DNA of 64,000 nt from an uncultured Bacteroidia bacterium (lineage in GTDB: Bacteria; Bacteroidota; Bacteroidia; Bacteroidales; F082): contig CADADR010000006.1 in the NCBI GenBank assembly GCA_902786745.1, positions 1-64,000 on the forward strand, in the 5' to 3' direction. Shown here one piece after another: positions 53,102 through 60,881 of this stretch (positions within the stretch are counted from its first letter, which is position 1; every line of letters starts with the position of its first letter). Position numbers and translations under genes: made by a program. The notes below the pieces were generated by a model. That model did not search any database and had not been told where the DNA came from. It saw nothing but the letters and a program-made list of their open reading frames with translations.

Positions 53102-53869
53102 ATGAAGAAACTGATAGCCTTTTTCACAAAGATTTTTCCTCGCCAGTGGCTCATCAAGTTGAGCTACCTCTTTAGTCTGTTGGTCCGCCCGTTCTATCTT
53201 GGCAACAAGGTGGAATGTCCCGTTTGTGGCGGTCATTTCAGTAAGTTTTTGCCCTATGGCTATGGTAAGGCTATGGATAATCGTTTGTGCCCCAAGTGTC
53301 TTTCGCTTGAGCGCCATCGTCTGTTGTGGCTTTATCTGAAAGAGAAGACGGATTTCTTCACTGCGCCGTTAAAGGTCTTGCATTTTGCGCCCGAACAGCC
53401 TTTCTTGAAGCGTTTCCGCGCATTGAAGAACCTTGATTACACTACGGCCGACCTCGATTCGCCCATCGCCGACCTGCATCTTGACGTGACGGCCATCGAC
53501 CAGCCGAGCGACACCTACGACGTTGTCATCTGCAACCATGTCCTTGAGCACGTGAGCGATGCCAACAAGGCTTTCTCGGAAATCAAGAGGATCTTGAAAC
53601 CAGGCGGCTGGGCCATTTTGTTGGTGCCTATCAACCCTGATGTCGACACTTTCGAGGATCCGAGCATCACCGACCCGAAGGAGCGCGAGCGTCTGTTTGG
53701 GCAATATGACCATGTGCGCCAGTTTGGCCGCGACTATGCCGAGGTGCTGCGTAAGGCAGGTTTCAAGGTGACGGAAGACAGGATTTATTACGAGATTTCA
53801 GAAGAACAGCGCGAACGGATGCACTTGGCGCGCAGGGGAGAGGAAATCATTTATCGTTGCGAGAAATAA
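53102..53869 (+). CDS. SAM-dependent methyltransferase with zinc-ribbon-like N-terminus
   Basis: 255 residues from the ATG at 53102, placed by the promoter just upstream. An amphipathic basic start is followed by paired Cys motifs (CPVC 39-42 and CPKC 63-66). A class I methyltransferase core then follows, of the Methyltransf_11 type (LHFAPEQ in place of the usual GxGxG, DVVICNHVLEHVSD, ILKPGGWAILLVP). The substrate is unknown. Proteins of this shape occur in Bacteroidetes surface-glycan regions, which fits the divergent glycosyltransferase operon. Confidence 0.82.
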   Translation: MKKLIAFFTKIFPRQWLIKLSYLFSLLVRPFYLGNKVECPVCGGHFSKFLPYGYGKAMDNRLCPKCLSLERHRLLWLYLKEKTDFFTAPLKVLHFAPEQPFLKRFRALKNLDYTTADLDSPIADLHLDVTAIDQPSDTYDVVICNHVLEHVSDANKAFSEIKRILKPGGWAILLVPINPDVDTFEDPSITDPKERERLFGQYDHVRQFGRDYAEVLRKAGFKVTEDRIYYEISEEQRERMHLARRGEEIIYRCEK

Positions 53870-53887
53870 TATGTAGAGATTTCTTCG

Positions 53888-53946
53888 GATGGTTTTGGCA
53901 TGTCATACCGAACCTGAAAGGAGAGCGTATCTATGCCAAAACCATC
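53888..53946. repeat. inverted-repeat hairpin element
   Basis: GATGGTTTTGGCAT (53888-53901) and ATGCCAAAACCATC (53933-53946), perfect over 14 bases, both bordered by GTCAT/ATGAC-type ends. MITE- or REP-like. Confidence 0.6.
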
Positions 53947-53980
53947 CTCGAAATGACATGCGTGCAGGCAAAAACAACAA

Positions 53981-54009
53981 AAGGCGAATCCCAATAGGGA
54001 TCGCCTTCG
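53981..54009 (-). terminator. rpmH terminator
   Basis: Stem AAGGCGA(a)TCCC / GGGA(t)CGCCTT with loop AATA. The T-rich stretch on the minus strand follows the L34 stop codon. Confidence 0.75.
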
Positions 54010-54042
54010 TTACCTTAAATGAGAAATATAACGGCTTCCGAA

Positions 54043-54189
54043 TTAATATTCGTCAGAAACTGTAAGTTTTTTTCTGCCTTTGGCTCTTCTGCGGGCCAAA
54101 ACCTTACGGCCGTTAGCCGTTGACATTCTCTCTCTGAAACCGTGTTTGTTTCTACGTTTTCTGTTTGAAGGTTGGTAAGTGCGCTTCAT
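54043..54189 (-). CDS. rpmH: 50S ribosomal protein L34
   Basis: 48 residues, [20 protein letters not shown]... ending [16 protein letters not shown], a clear L34 with the usual Arg/Lys-rich helix and the Bacteroidetes-type acidic end. Component of the large ribosomal subunit. The gene stands alone between its own promoter and terminator; the common neighbours rnpA and dnaA are absent here. Confidence 0.97.
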   Translation of the reverse strand: MKRTYQPSNRKRRNKHGFRERMSTANGRKVLARRRAKGRKKLTVSDEY

Positions 54190-54243
54190 CTCTGTATCTA
54201 TTTATTTGTTATTTTTCGCTAAAAATCCCTTTGAATCGGGCTG

Positions 54244-54274
54244 CAAAAGTACGAATAATTTCTTTATCGCCAAC
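54244..54274 (-). promoter_or_regulatory. rpmH promoter
   Basis: Minus-strand GTTG (54271-54274), 19-base spacer, TACTTTTG (54244-54251). Strong consensus match, giving a leader of about 50 bases. Confidence 0.75.
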
Positions 54275-54292
54275 ACTTTTCTTGAAAAAAAT

Positions 54293-54328
54293 GAAAAAGA
54301 CAAAACCAAAATCGATTTTGTCTTTTTC
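54293..54328 (-). terminator. pepD terminator
   Basis: Perfect 13-bp stem GAAAAAGACAAAA / TTTTGTCTTTTTC, 21 bases past the stop of the dipeptidase gene. Confidence 0.8.
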
Positions 54329-54349
54329 AAACTATTGATAATTAGTTAA

Positions 54350-55819
54350 TTATGCTATCGTTTCCTTTTCGGGGATATTTCTCAAAGTTTCAGTGAGGAA
54401 ATCCCAGAAGGGCTGCACGCTCTCGATGAGCAAGGCTTCGTCGGGTGAGTGCGGGTGCACCAGCGTGGGTCCGAAGCTCACCATGTCCCAGTTCGGGTAC
54501 TTCGAGCCGAGGATGCCGCATTCAAGACCGGCGTGGATGACCATGACCTTGGGCTCCTTGCCGAATTTGTCTTGGTAGACCTTCTTCATCAGGTTGAGGA
54601 TGGTCGAGTTGATGTTGGGCTTCCAACCAGGATAGTCACCGGTGGAGTAGGCCTCAGCACCGTTGTCGGTGAGGTTCTTGCGGATTTGCTCAGCCAGCTT
54701 GTCCTTGGCGGCGTCGACGAGGCTGCGGGTCAGTGATGCGGTCGTGATCTTGCCGTTGTCCATCTTCCAAGTGGCCAGGTTGCTAGAGGTCTCGGTGGTG
54801 CCTTCAAAGTCTTCCGACATGGCGATGACGCCGTTGGGATAGCGGGCGATGGCGCAGAACATGTTGTCTTGCGTCTTCACGTCGATGACCTGCTTGGGCA
54901 TCTCGGTGGCTTCGCAGAGGATGGCCAGCTCGGGTTCGACTTCGGCGAACTCTTCCTTGCAGATGCCTTCATACTCGGCGGCATATTGTTTGAAGTCTTC
55001 TTCCTTGTCGGCGGGGACGATCACGATGGCTTCGGCTTCTCTCGGGATGGCGTTGCGCAGGCTACCACCGTCGATGCAGGCAAGGCGAAGGCCGTATTTC
55101 TCAGCTGCCATCAGCAGCATGGCATTGATCACCTTGTTGGCATTGGCACGACCCAGGTTGATATCCATGCCCGAGTGACCGCCTTTCAGGCCCTTCACGA
55201 AGATGCGGAAGGCTTTCATGCCAGCGGGGACGGCTTCGAAGGTAGGCGTCCAAGTGCCGATGTTGTCGACACCACCAGCGCAACCCACGTAGAGCTCGCC
55301 TTCGGTCTCCGAGTCCATGTTCATCAGGATGTCGCCTTTCAGCACGCCGGGCTGCAGCTTGTTGGCACCTGTCATGCCCGTCTCTTCGTCGATGGTGAAG
55401 AGGGCTTCGATGGGACCATGTTGCAGGTCGGTGGCCTCGAGGACTGCCATGGCGGCGGCAGCACCCAGACCATCGTCAGCGCCGAGGGTGGTGCCGTTGG
55501 CCTTCACCCAGCCGTCTTCGATATGGGTCTCAATGGGATCGTTCTCAAAATCGTGCACCTTGTCGGCGTTCTTCTGCGGGACCATGTCCAAGTGGGCTTG
55601 CAGGATGACGCCCTTACGGTTTTCCATACCAGGGGTGGCAGGCTTGCGCATGATGACGTTGCCGCATTCGTCGACGATAGTTTCAAGGCCATGCTCCTCG
55701 CCCCATTGTTTCATGAAAGCGATCACTTTGGCTTCTTTCTTCGAAGGGCGCGGAATCTGGGTGAGACTGTAGAAGTTTCTCCACACGCCATTCGGTTCCA
55801 AATCTTTGATAGTGCTCAT
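54350..55819 (-). CDS. pepD: aminoacyl-histidine dipeptidase (Xaa-His dipeptidase, M20)
   Basis: 489 residues from MSTIKDLEPN; an upstream Met at 55849 adds ten polar residues and is less likely. Dinuclear zinc peptidase of the M20 family that cleaves dipeptides with C-terminal His. Visible ligands and catalytic residues: His76 and Asp78 (QAHLDMVP), Asp115 (TTLGADDG), Glu145/146 (TIDEETG), Asp169 (NMDSETEG) and a late His (HPHSPDE). The lid domain includes GGHSGMDINLGRAN. Usual length for the family. Cytoplasmic. Transcribed alone, upstream of rpmH. Confidence 0.95.
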   Translation of the reverse strand: MSTIKDLEPNGVWRNFYSLTQIPRPSKKEAKVIAFMKQWGEEHGLETIVDECGNVIMRKPATPGMENRKGVILQAHLDMVPQKNADKVHDFENDPIETHIEDGWVKANGTTLGADDGLGAAAAMAVLEATDLQHGPIEALFTIDEETGMTGANKLQPGVLKGDILMNMDSETEGELYVGCAGGVDNIGTWTPTFEAVPAGMKAFRIFVKGLKGGHSGMDINLGRANANKVINAMLLMAAEKYGLRLACIDGGSLRNAIPREAEAIVIVPADKEEDFKQYAAEYEGICKEEFAEVEPELAILCEATEMPKQVIDVKTQDNMFCAIARYPNGVIAMSEDFEGTTETSSNLATWKMDNGKITTASLTRSLVDAAKDKLAEQIRKNLTDNGAEAYSTGDYPGWKPNINSTILNLMKKVYQDKFGKEPKVMVIHAGLECGILGSKYPNWDMVSFGPTLVHPHSPDEALLIESVQPFWDFLTETLRNIPEKETIA

Positions 55820-55900
55820 AATGTTGATGTTTTGTTGATGATTGTTCAAATTTTAGTCGGCTAAAATACGAAAAATCTCGAACACGTCGGCAAAAAGTAT

Positions 55901-55908
55901 TATTTTTG
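55901..55908 (+). promoter_or_regulatory. -7 box of the small lipoprotein gene
   Basis: TATTTTTG, 41 bases before the ATG at 55950. No -33 box seen. Confidence 0.5.
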
Positions 55909-55949
55909 CGGCAAAATTTTACAACGTTGAATCTAACGATTTCAGAACA

Positions 55950-56306
55950 ATGAAAAAAGTATTACCTCTTATGTTATTGGTCCTGATGGCCTTCATGGGT
56001 TGCAATAGAGGACCTGTCATGTTTGAACGTCCGAAAGACAAAAGCCAATTTGTCAGTTCAGTTGAGAAATTTGTGAAACAAACCGAGAAGAAGTCCAAGC
56101 ATTACTCGGCTGAAGACTGGAAGGTCGCCGTGGAACAGTTTACGGTGATGAGTAAGGAATATGTGGGCGTTAAGGATGCCCTTTCCGAACAAGACCAGAT
56201 GCGCTGGGATAATGCTCGCGTCAAGTTTATGGGTGTCATCAATGCCAATGGCACCGAAGAGATTGCCAAGCAAGTGAAAGAAATCTACGGCAATGTATTG
56301 CGATGA
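55950..56306 (+). CDS. small predicted lipoprotein
   Basis: 118 residues. MKKVLPLMLLVLMAFMGC is a lipoprotein signal with lipobox MGC, so it is probably membrane-attached. The remainder is helical and charged (FVSSVEKFVKQTEKKSKHYSAEDWKVAVEQFTVMSKEY), without a named domain that I can assign firmly. Similar small helical lipoproteins are common in Bacteroidetes. It shares a bidirectional terminator with the convergent zinc peptidase gene. Confidence 0.75.
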   Translation: MKKVLPLMLLVLMAFMGCNRGPVMFERPKDKSQFVSSVEKFVKQTEKKSKHYSAEDWKVAVEQFTVMSKEYVGVKDALSEQDQMRWDNARVKFMGVINANGTEEIAKQVKEIYGNVLR

Positions 56307-56323
56307 TATATGGATGGCTTAAA

Positions 56324-56359
56324 ACAAAAAAAGCTCCGAGATCTCGGAGCTTTTTTTGT
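56324..56359. terminator. bidirectional terminator
   Basis: Perfect palindrome AAAAAAAGCTCCGAGATCTCGGAGCTTTTTTT between convergent genes. Confidence 0.9.
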
Positions 56360-56372
56360 TTTTGATGGCTTG

Positions 56373-57047
56373 TCATCTTCTGTTGCCGAGGCCGATGTAA
56401 TAGAGCAGTGAGGCTAAGGATGATAAGGCGGCAACCACATAGGTGCTGGCTGCCCAGCCGAGGGCTTCCTTGGCTTGTCCGACCTCTGTCGGGCTGAGCG
56501 AATTGGACGACTGCAGCCATGCCAATGCGCGCTTCGAGGCGTTGAACTCGACGGGCAAAGTGACGACGCTGAAAAGGAACACCATGGCGAACATGGCGAT
56601 GCCGATCCAGAACAGTGCCGGGAAATAGTTGATGACGAGTAAGCCGATGATGATGACGATCATCGAGAGCTTGGAGGAGAGGTTGACGGCAGGCACTAGG
56701 GCCGAACGCAGACGTAGAGGCGCATAGCCCACCTTGTGCTGCACGGCATGACCGCATTCGTGGGCGGCAACGGCAGCAGCCGAGACGCTGTTCATCCGAT
56801 AGACGTCCTCACTCAGGTTGACGGTCTTCTTGGTTGGGTCGTAATGATCGGTGAGTTGTCCCTTGATGCAGGTGACCGTGACGTCATAAATGCCGTTGTC
56901 GTTCAGCATCTTTTGTGCGATTTGGGCTCCAGTGAGTCCACCAGGCGAAAGCACTTTCGAGTACTTGGCAAACACACTTTTCAGGCGCCATTGGACGATA
57001 AGTCCGACAAGTCCGATGACGATAATCAAAATCCAACTGATATTCAT
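56373..57047 (-). CDS. YugP-like membrane zinc metallopeptidase
   Basis: 224 residues. An N-terminal membrane helix, then AAHECGHAVQH with the HExxH zinc motif (His96, Glu97, His100), and two or three further helices (IVIIIGLLVINYFPALFWIGI, YVVAALSSLASLLYYI). This is the neutral zinc metallopeptidase family (Zn_peptidase_2). The late FNASKRALAWL supplies the Glu/Asn region typical of the third ligand. Cellular substrates are not established. It has its own promoter box at 57076-57083. Confidence 0.92.
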   Translation of the reverse strand: MNISWILIIVIGLVGLIVQWRLKSVFAKYSKVLSPGGLTGAQIAQKMLNDNGIYDVTVTCIKGQLTDHYDPTKKTVNLSEDVYRMNSVSAAAVAAHECGHAVQHKVGYAPLRLRSALVPAVNLSSKLSMIVIIIGLLVINYFPALFWIGIAMFAMVFLFSVVTLPVEFNASKRALAWLQSSNSLSPTEVGQAKEALGWAASTYVVAALSSLASLLYYIGLGNRR

Positions 57048-57075
57048 ATTTATTACGTTTTGATTGTTAATGGCG

Positions 57076-57083
57076 CAAAAGTA
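57076..57083 (-). promoter_or_regulatory. -7 box of the zinc peptidase gene
   Basis: Minus-strand TACTTTTG, 29 bases before the start codon. No clear -33. Confidence 0.5.
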
Positions 57084-57138
57084 ATGTATTTTTTTGGATT
57101 GTTTAGTGAAAAATTCAGTCAGGGAAAGGTATTTTCTC

Positions 57139-57146
57139 TACCTTTG
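57139..57146 (+). promoter_or_regulatory. -7 box of the steroid-reductase-like operon
   Basis: TACCTTTG, 20 bases before the ATG at 57166. A weak TTC stands in the -33 region. Confidence 0.5.
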
Positions 57147-57165
57147 ACCATTATTTTGCTGCAAA

Positions 57166-57933
57166 ATGTCTATTCAATCCTTTCATTTGTTTCTGATCAT
57201 CATGGCCGTTGTGGCTCTGGTGGTGTTTGTAAGCCTGTTTTTCGTGGATGCCGGCTACGGCAAGTTCTATAACCCGAAATGGGGTCCGGCGGTCAACAAC
57301 AAATTGGGATGGGTGCTGATGGAATCGCCCGTGTTTGTTGCCATGCTGTTACTATGGCTCTTCTCTGACCGTCGTGGCGATTTGGTGCGCTTGGCATTCC
57401 TGTTTTTATTTGAACTGCATTACATTCAGCGTTCGTTCGTGTTTCCTTTCCGCATGCGGGGCGATAGCGTGATGCCGCTGTCCATCGTACTGATGGGTGT
57501 GACCTTCAATGTGGCCAATGCCCTGATGCAAGGTGGCTGGATCTATTATATCTCTCCTGCCGACTATTATCCTTCCGATTGGCTGACCGACCCGAGGTTT
57601 ATCGGAGGATTCCTGGTGTTTATCATCGGGATGTATATCAACATCCAATCCGATGACATCATACGTAACCTGCGCAAGGAAGGCGACTCTAACCATTATC
57701 TGCCCAAAGGCGGCATGTTCCGTTATGTGACCTCGGCCAACTATTTCGGCGAGTTCGTGGAATGGGTCGGCTTCGCCATCCTCACCTGGTCTTGGGCCGG
57801 AGCGGTGTTCGCCTTGTGGACTTTTGCCAACCTCTGCCCGCGTGCAGCACGCATCTACGACCGCTACAAAACGGAGTTTGGCGACGAACTGGATACGAAA
57901 AAAGTGAAGAGAATCATACCTTTTATATATTGA
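57166..57933 (+). CDS. steroid 5-alpha-reductase-like membrane enzyme
   Basis: 255 residues with about six or seven membrane helices. The C-terminal half carries the hallmark motifs of the 3-oxo-5-alpha-steroid 4-dehydrogenase family: HYIQRSFVFPFRMR (85-98), NIQSDDIIRNLR (159-170) and PKGGMFRYVTSANYFGEFVEW (180-200), the last two binding NADPH in the family. These enzymes reduce the C4-C5 double bond of 3-oxo-delta4 steroids to the 5-alpha product. Length and motifs match the animal and bacterial enzymes. First gene of a four-gene operon; three bases separate its stop from the next ATG. Steroid or bile-acid activity is inferred from family and context; another enone lipid is possible. Confidence 0.88.
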   Translation: MSIQSFHLFLIIMAVVALVVFVSLFFVDAGYGKFYNPKWGPAVNNKLGWVLMESPVFVAMLLLWLFSDRRGDLVRLAFLFLFELHYIQRSFVFPFRMRGDSVMPLSIVLMGVTFNVANALMQGGWIYYISPADYYPSDWLTDPRFIGGFLVFIIGMYINIQSDDIIRNLRKEGDSNHYLPKGGMFRYVTSANYFGEFVEWVGFAILTWSWAGAVFALWTFANLCPRAARIYDRYKTEFGDELDTKKVKRIIPFIY

Positions 57934-57936
57934 CCT

Positions 57937-59172
57937 ATGGAAAACTCAACGATATTCACGCCTTGCCAGATTGGTCCTATTTCCTTGCGTAACAGGGTAA
58001 TACGCTCTGCGGCTTTTGAAAATATGGCTTATGGAAACCGTCCTTCCGACGACTTGCTCAACTATCATGAGGCCGTTGCCCGTGGTGGCGTGGGCATGAC
58101 GACGGTGGCTTATGCTGCCGTCAACCGTTCAGGCCTGTCGTTCAACGGCCAGCTTTGGATGCGTGAGGAGATCGTCCCCGACCTGAAACGTCTCACCGAT
58201 GCCGTCCATGCCCATGGTGCCAAGGCATCCATTCAGTTGGGACATTGTGGCAACATGACCCACCGCGACACCTGTGGCTGCATGCCAGTAGGCGCCTCGC
58301 GTGGCTTCAATCTGTATTCGCCCACCTTCTACAGGAAGCTGAAGAAGTCGGAGATCTATGAGTTGGTGCTCGATTTCGGTAGGGCTGTGGGTATGGCACG
58401 CAAGGCTGGATTCGACTGTGTTGAGATCCATGCGGGACACGGCTATCTCATCAGCCAGTTCCTGTCGCCTTATACCAACCATCGCCACGATGAGTTCGGC
58501 GGCTGCCTCGAGAACAGGATGCGTTTCATGAAACTCGTCATCGAGGAGGTGATGCGTGCTGCTGGCAACGACATGGCCGTGGTGGTCAAGGTGAATATGC
58601 ACGACGGTTTTCGTAAAGGCATGGATCAGGATGATTGCATCATCGTAGCCAAGACTTTGGAAAAGCTGGGCGTACATGCCCTCGTTTTGACGGCGGGCTT
58701 CGTCAGCAAGGCCCCGATGGAGGTGATGCGTGGCGCCATGCCGCTCAAGACTTTGCGCTATTATATGGACACCAAGAAGTTCTGGTGGCTCAAGGCAGGG
58801 CTGGCATTGTTTGGCCGCGCTGTGATCCCCACCGTGCCCTATAGCGAAGGCTATTTCTTGGAAGATGCCAAGGTGTTTCGTTCCGAGCTGAAACTGCCGC
58901 TCATCTATGTCGGAGGCATGGTGTCAAAAGAAAAGATGGAGGAGGTGCTGGATTCGGGTTTTGTGGCCTTGCAGATGGCTCGCGCTTTGATCAACGACAC
59001 CGACTTTATCAATAAATTGCATAGTGGCGAGGTCACTCGAAGTGAGTGCAAGCACTCCAACTATTGCATCGGTCGTATGTATACGCTGGAGATGAAGTGC
59101 CACCATTGCGTGGATGAGGAGTTGCCCAGAAGCATCCGTAGGGAGATTAAGAAGGCGGAAAAGAAAGGATGA
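57937..59172 (+). CDS. NADH:flavin oxidoreductase, Old-Yellow-Enzyme-like (possible 5-beta-reductase)
   Basis: 411 residues. A single FMN-binding TIM barrel: start FTPCQIGPISLRNRVIRSAAFENMA, active-site HAGHGY (His165, His168, Tyr170), QFLSPYTNHRHDEFGGCLENRMRF, and a phosphate-binding end (YVGGMVS...VALQMARALI). Close in type to the 2,4-dienoyl-CoA reductase/BaiCD/BaiH group but without their second FAD/NAD domain. The Cys motif that holds a 4Fe-4S cluster in that group is altered: CKHSNYC (371-377) has Ser374 where the second Cys is expected, with CHHC at 388-391. In gut Bacteroidales a related enzyme in the same gene context acts as a steroid/bile-acid 5-beta-reductase; that role here is inference. 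Its stop overlaps the next start by four bases. Confidence 0.85.
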   Translation: MENSTIFTPCQIGPISLRNRVIRSAAFENMAYGNRPSDDLLNYHEAVARGGVGMTTVAYAAVNRSGLSFNGQLWMREEIVPDLKRLTDAVHAHGAKASIQLGHCGNMTHRDTCGCMPVGASRGFNLYSPTFYRKLKKSEIYELVLDFGRAVGMARKAGFDCVEIHAGHGYLISQFLSPYTNHRHDEFGGCLENRMRFMKLVIEEVMRAAGNDMAVVVKVNMHDGFRKGMDQDDCIIVAKTLEKLGVHALVLTAGFVSKAPMEVMRGAMPLKTLRYYMDTKKFWWLKAGLALFGRAVIPTVPYSEGYFLEDAKVFRSELKLPLIYVGGMVSKEKMEEVLDSGFVALQMARALINDTDFINKLHSGEVTRSECKHSNYCIGRMYTLEMKCHHCVDEELPRSIRREIKKAEKKG

Positions 59173-59984
59173 ACACACAGAAGTGGCTGAAACGGTTTGA
59201 GGAAGCACAAGGGCGTAAGCCTTGGGCAATGGTCACGGGCGGTAGCTCGGGCATGGGCTTGGAGTATGCCCGTCAGCTGGCAGAGATTGGTTGTAATCTG
59301 TTGTTAGTCAGTAATCAAGAAGAAGAGTTGCAAAAAGTTGCAGCGTTGTTGAGCGCTGATAATGCCATCCAGGTTGTCGCTCATTATCATGATTTGGCCA
59401 CCGAGACGGCAGCCGATGAGCTGTTGGCGTTTTGCCAGGCCGAGAATCTTGTCGTCGACATCTTGATCAACAATGCCGGTATGTTCTTTTTCGAGGAGCT
59501 GACCTCGGGGAACGAAGCCAAGGCCATGACGATGATGCGTTTGCACATCCTGACGCCGACGCGGCTCTGCGTCTTGTTTGGCGAGGAGATGAAGAAACGA
59601 AGCTGCGGATACATTATTAATATGTCGTCGATGGCGGCCCAACTGCCTTGTCCGGGCATCACCATTTATTCTGCCACGAAAGCTTATCTGAAGAGCTTCG
59701 GCAAGTCGCTCTATTTCGAGATGCGCCCCTACAACGTAGGTGTCACTACGGTGTGCCCTGCTGCCATCGCCACGCCGTTATACAGGCTGAAACCCAATTT
59801 GTTGCGCATGGGGGTGAAGATAGGCCTTATCGGCACGCCGCAATGGCTGGTGCGTAAGGCAATCAACGGCATGATGCGTAAGAAACGCGTCGTGAAGCCA
59901 GGCTTGATGAACAGGTATCTTCCTCCTTTGATTGCCATTCTTCCCAAACGATTGGTTGATAGGTTATGGAACAAGTTCAAATGA
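59169..59984 (+). CDS. short-chain dehydrogenase/reductase (possible hydroxysteroid dehydrogenase)
   Basis: 271 residues. Classical SDR: cofactor motif TGGSSGMG (23-30), NNAG (101-104), Ser153/154 in MSSMA, and YSATK (Tyr167, Lys171). The C-terminal region (PQWLVRKAINGMMRKKRVVKPG...LIAILPKRLVDRLW) is like that of 17-beta-HSD12/3-ketoacyl-type or DltE-like SDRs and is probably membrane-near. After TGG the residue at the end of strand 2 is Ser/Asn rather than Asp, so the NAD or NADP preference is not certain. Third gene of the operon; overlaps the second by 4 and the fourth by 19 bases. Confidence 0.88.
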   Translation: MNTQKWLKRFEEAQGRKPWAMVTGGSSGMGLEYARQLAEIGCNLLLVSNQEEELQKVAALLSADNAIQVVAHYHDLATETAADELLAFCQAENLVVDILINNAGMFFFEELTSGNEAKAMTMMRLHILTPTRLCVLFGEEMKKRSCGYIINMSSMAAQLPCPGITIYSATKAYLKSFGKSLYFEMRPYNVGVTTVCPAAIATPLYRLKPNLLRMGVKIGLIGTPQWLVRKAINGMMRKKRVVKPGLMNRYLPPLIAILPKRLVDRLWNKFK

Positions 59985-60793
59985 TCATCACGGGCGCCAC
60001 GGGCAGCATTGGCTCGGAAGCGGTGCGTGCCATGGCGAAGAAAGGCCATGCGGTAATCATGGCATGCCGTAACGTTGAGAAAGGCGAGGCCGTCAAACAG
60101 CGTCTGCTGGAGGAGAACCCTTCGGCACGGCTGCAAGTGATGCAGGTGGATATGGCGTCATTGAAATCGGTGAACCGTTTCGTCGAGTCGCTGAAGGACC
60201 AAGGCGTCGCGCTTTCGGGCTTGTTCAACAATGCTGGGGTGATGAATCGTAGCTTTGCTTTGACTGAAGATGGCTTTGAACAGACCGTGGCGGTCAACTA
60301 TCTTGCTCCCTACCTGCTCACACGTCGACTCATGCCTTTGTTTTTACCCGATGCACATGTGGTCAACATGGTTTCCTTGACCTGTCATCTGGCCCATGTC
60401 GATCGCGACTTCTTCGACAAAAAAGAGGATGACTTTCGGCAACTGGGCACTTATGGCGACTCCAAGCTGGCATTGCTGCTGTTCACCATCGCGCTCTCAA
60501 AAAGGGCCGGCTTCCATGTCAATATGGCGGACCCAGGCGTGGTTAACTCCAAAATGTTGCACATGAGCCGTTGGTACGACGGTTTGGCGGATCTGCTTTT
60601 CCGTCCTTTCTGCAAGTCGCCTGAGAAAGGTGCCTTGCCCGCTGTGAATGCCTTGACGACGGACGAAAGGCTTCGTTTCTTCAGCGGGAACCGATGCAAA
60701 AGGGTGCCGAGGAAATACATGGACAACCCGCAAATCGAATGGCTGTGGGCGACTACGGAGGCTTTGCTGCAAAGGCAAGGCTTCGACTTGTAG
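59966..60793 (+). CDS. short-chain dehydrogenase/reductase, retinol-dehydrogenase-like
   Basis: 275 residues. TGATGSIG (9-16), then ACRN after strand 2 (a sign of NADP use in retinol-dehydrogenase-type SDRs), NNAG (88-91), Ser137, and YGDSK (Tyr163, Lys167). The full set of SDR catalytic residues is present. The 19-base overlap with the preceding gene indicates coupled translation. In the proposed pathway it would oxidise or reduce a ring hydroxyl (for example 3-alpha/3-beta), by inference from context only. The operon ends here; no terminator hairpin is obvious in 60794-60810. Confidence 0.87.
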   Translation: MEQVQMIITGATGSIGSEAVRAMAKKGHAVIMACRNVEKGEAVKQRLLEENPSARLQVMQVDMASLKSVNRFVESLKDQGVALSGLFNNAGVMNRSFALTEDGFEQTVAVNYLAPYLLTRRLMPLFLPDAHVVNMVSLTCHLAHVDRDFFDKKEDDFRQLGTYGDSKLALLLFTIALSKRAGFHVNMADPGVVNSKMLHMSRWYDGLADLLFRPFCKSPEKGALPAVNALTTDERLRFFSGNRCKRVPRKYMDNPQIEWLWATTEALLQRQGFDL

Positions 60794-60810
60794 CCATATT
60801 TTTGGCTCTG

Positions 60811-60843
60811 TTTGACGACATTTCAATCTTTTTCCTATTTTTG
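60811..60843 (+). promoter_or_regulatory. promoter of the DUF5606 gene
   Basis: TTTG (60811-60814), 21-base spacer, TATTTTTG (60836-60843), 38 bases before the ATG. Confidence 0.7.
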
Positions 60844-60881
60844 CACCCGTTTTTTGAGCATTATTAAACACGACATTGACT

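Noticed and set aside
53038..53157. N-terminal extension of the GT2 protein
   Set aside because: It covers both promoters and the start of the divergent gene; the family begins at the FSIIIPVYN motif.
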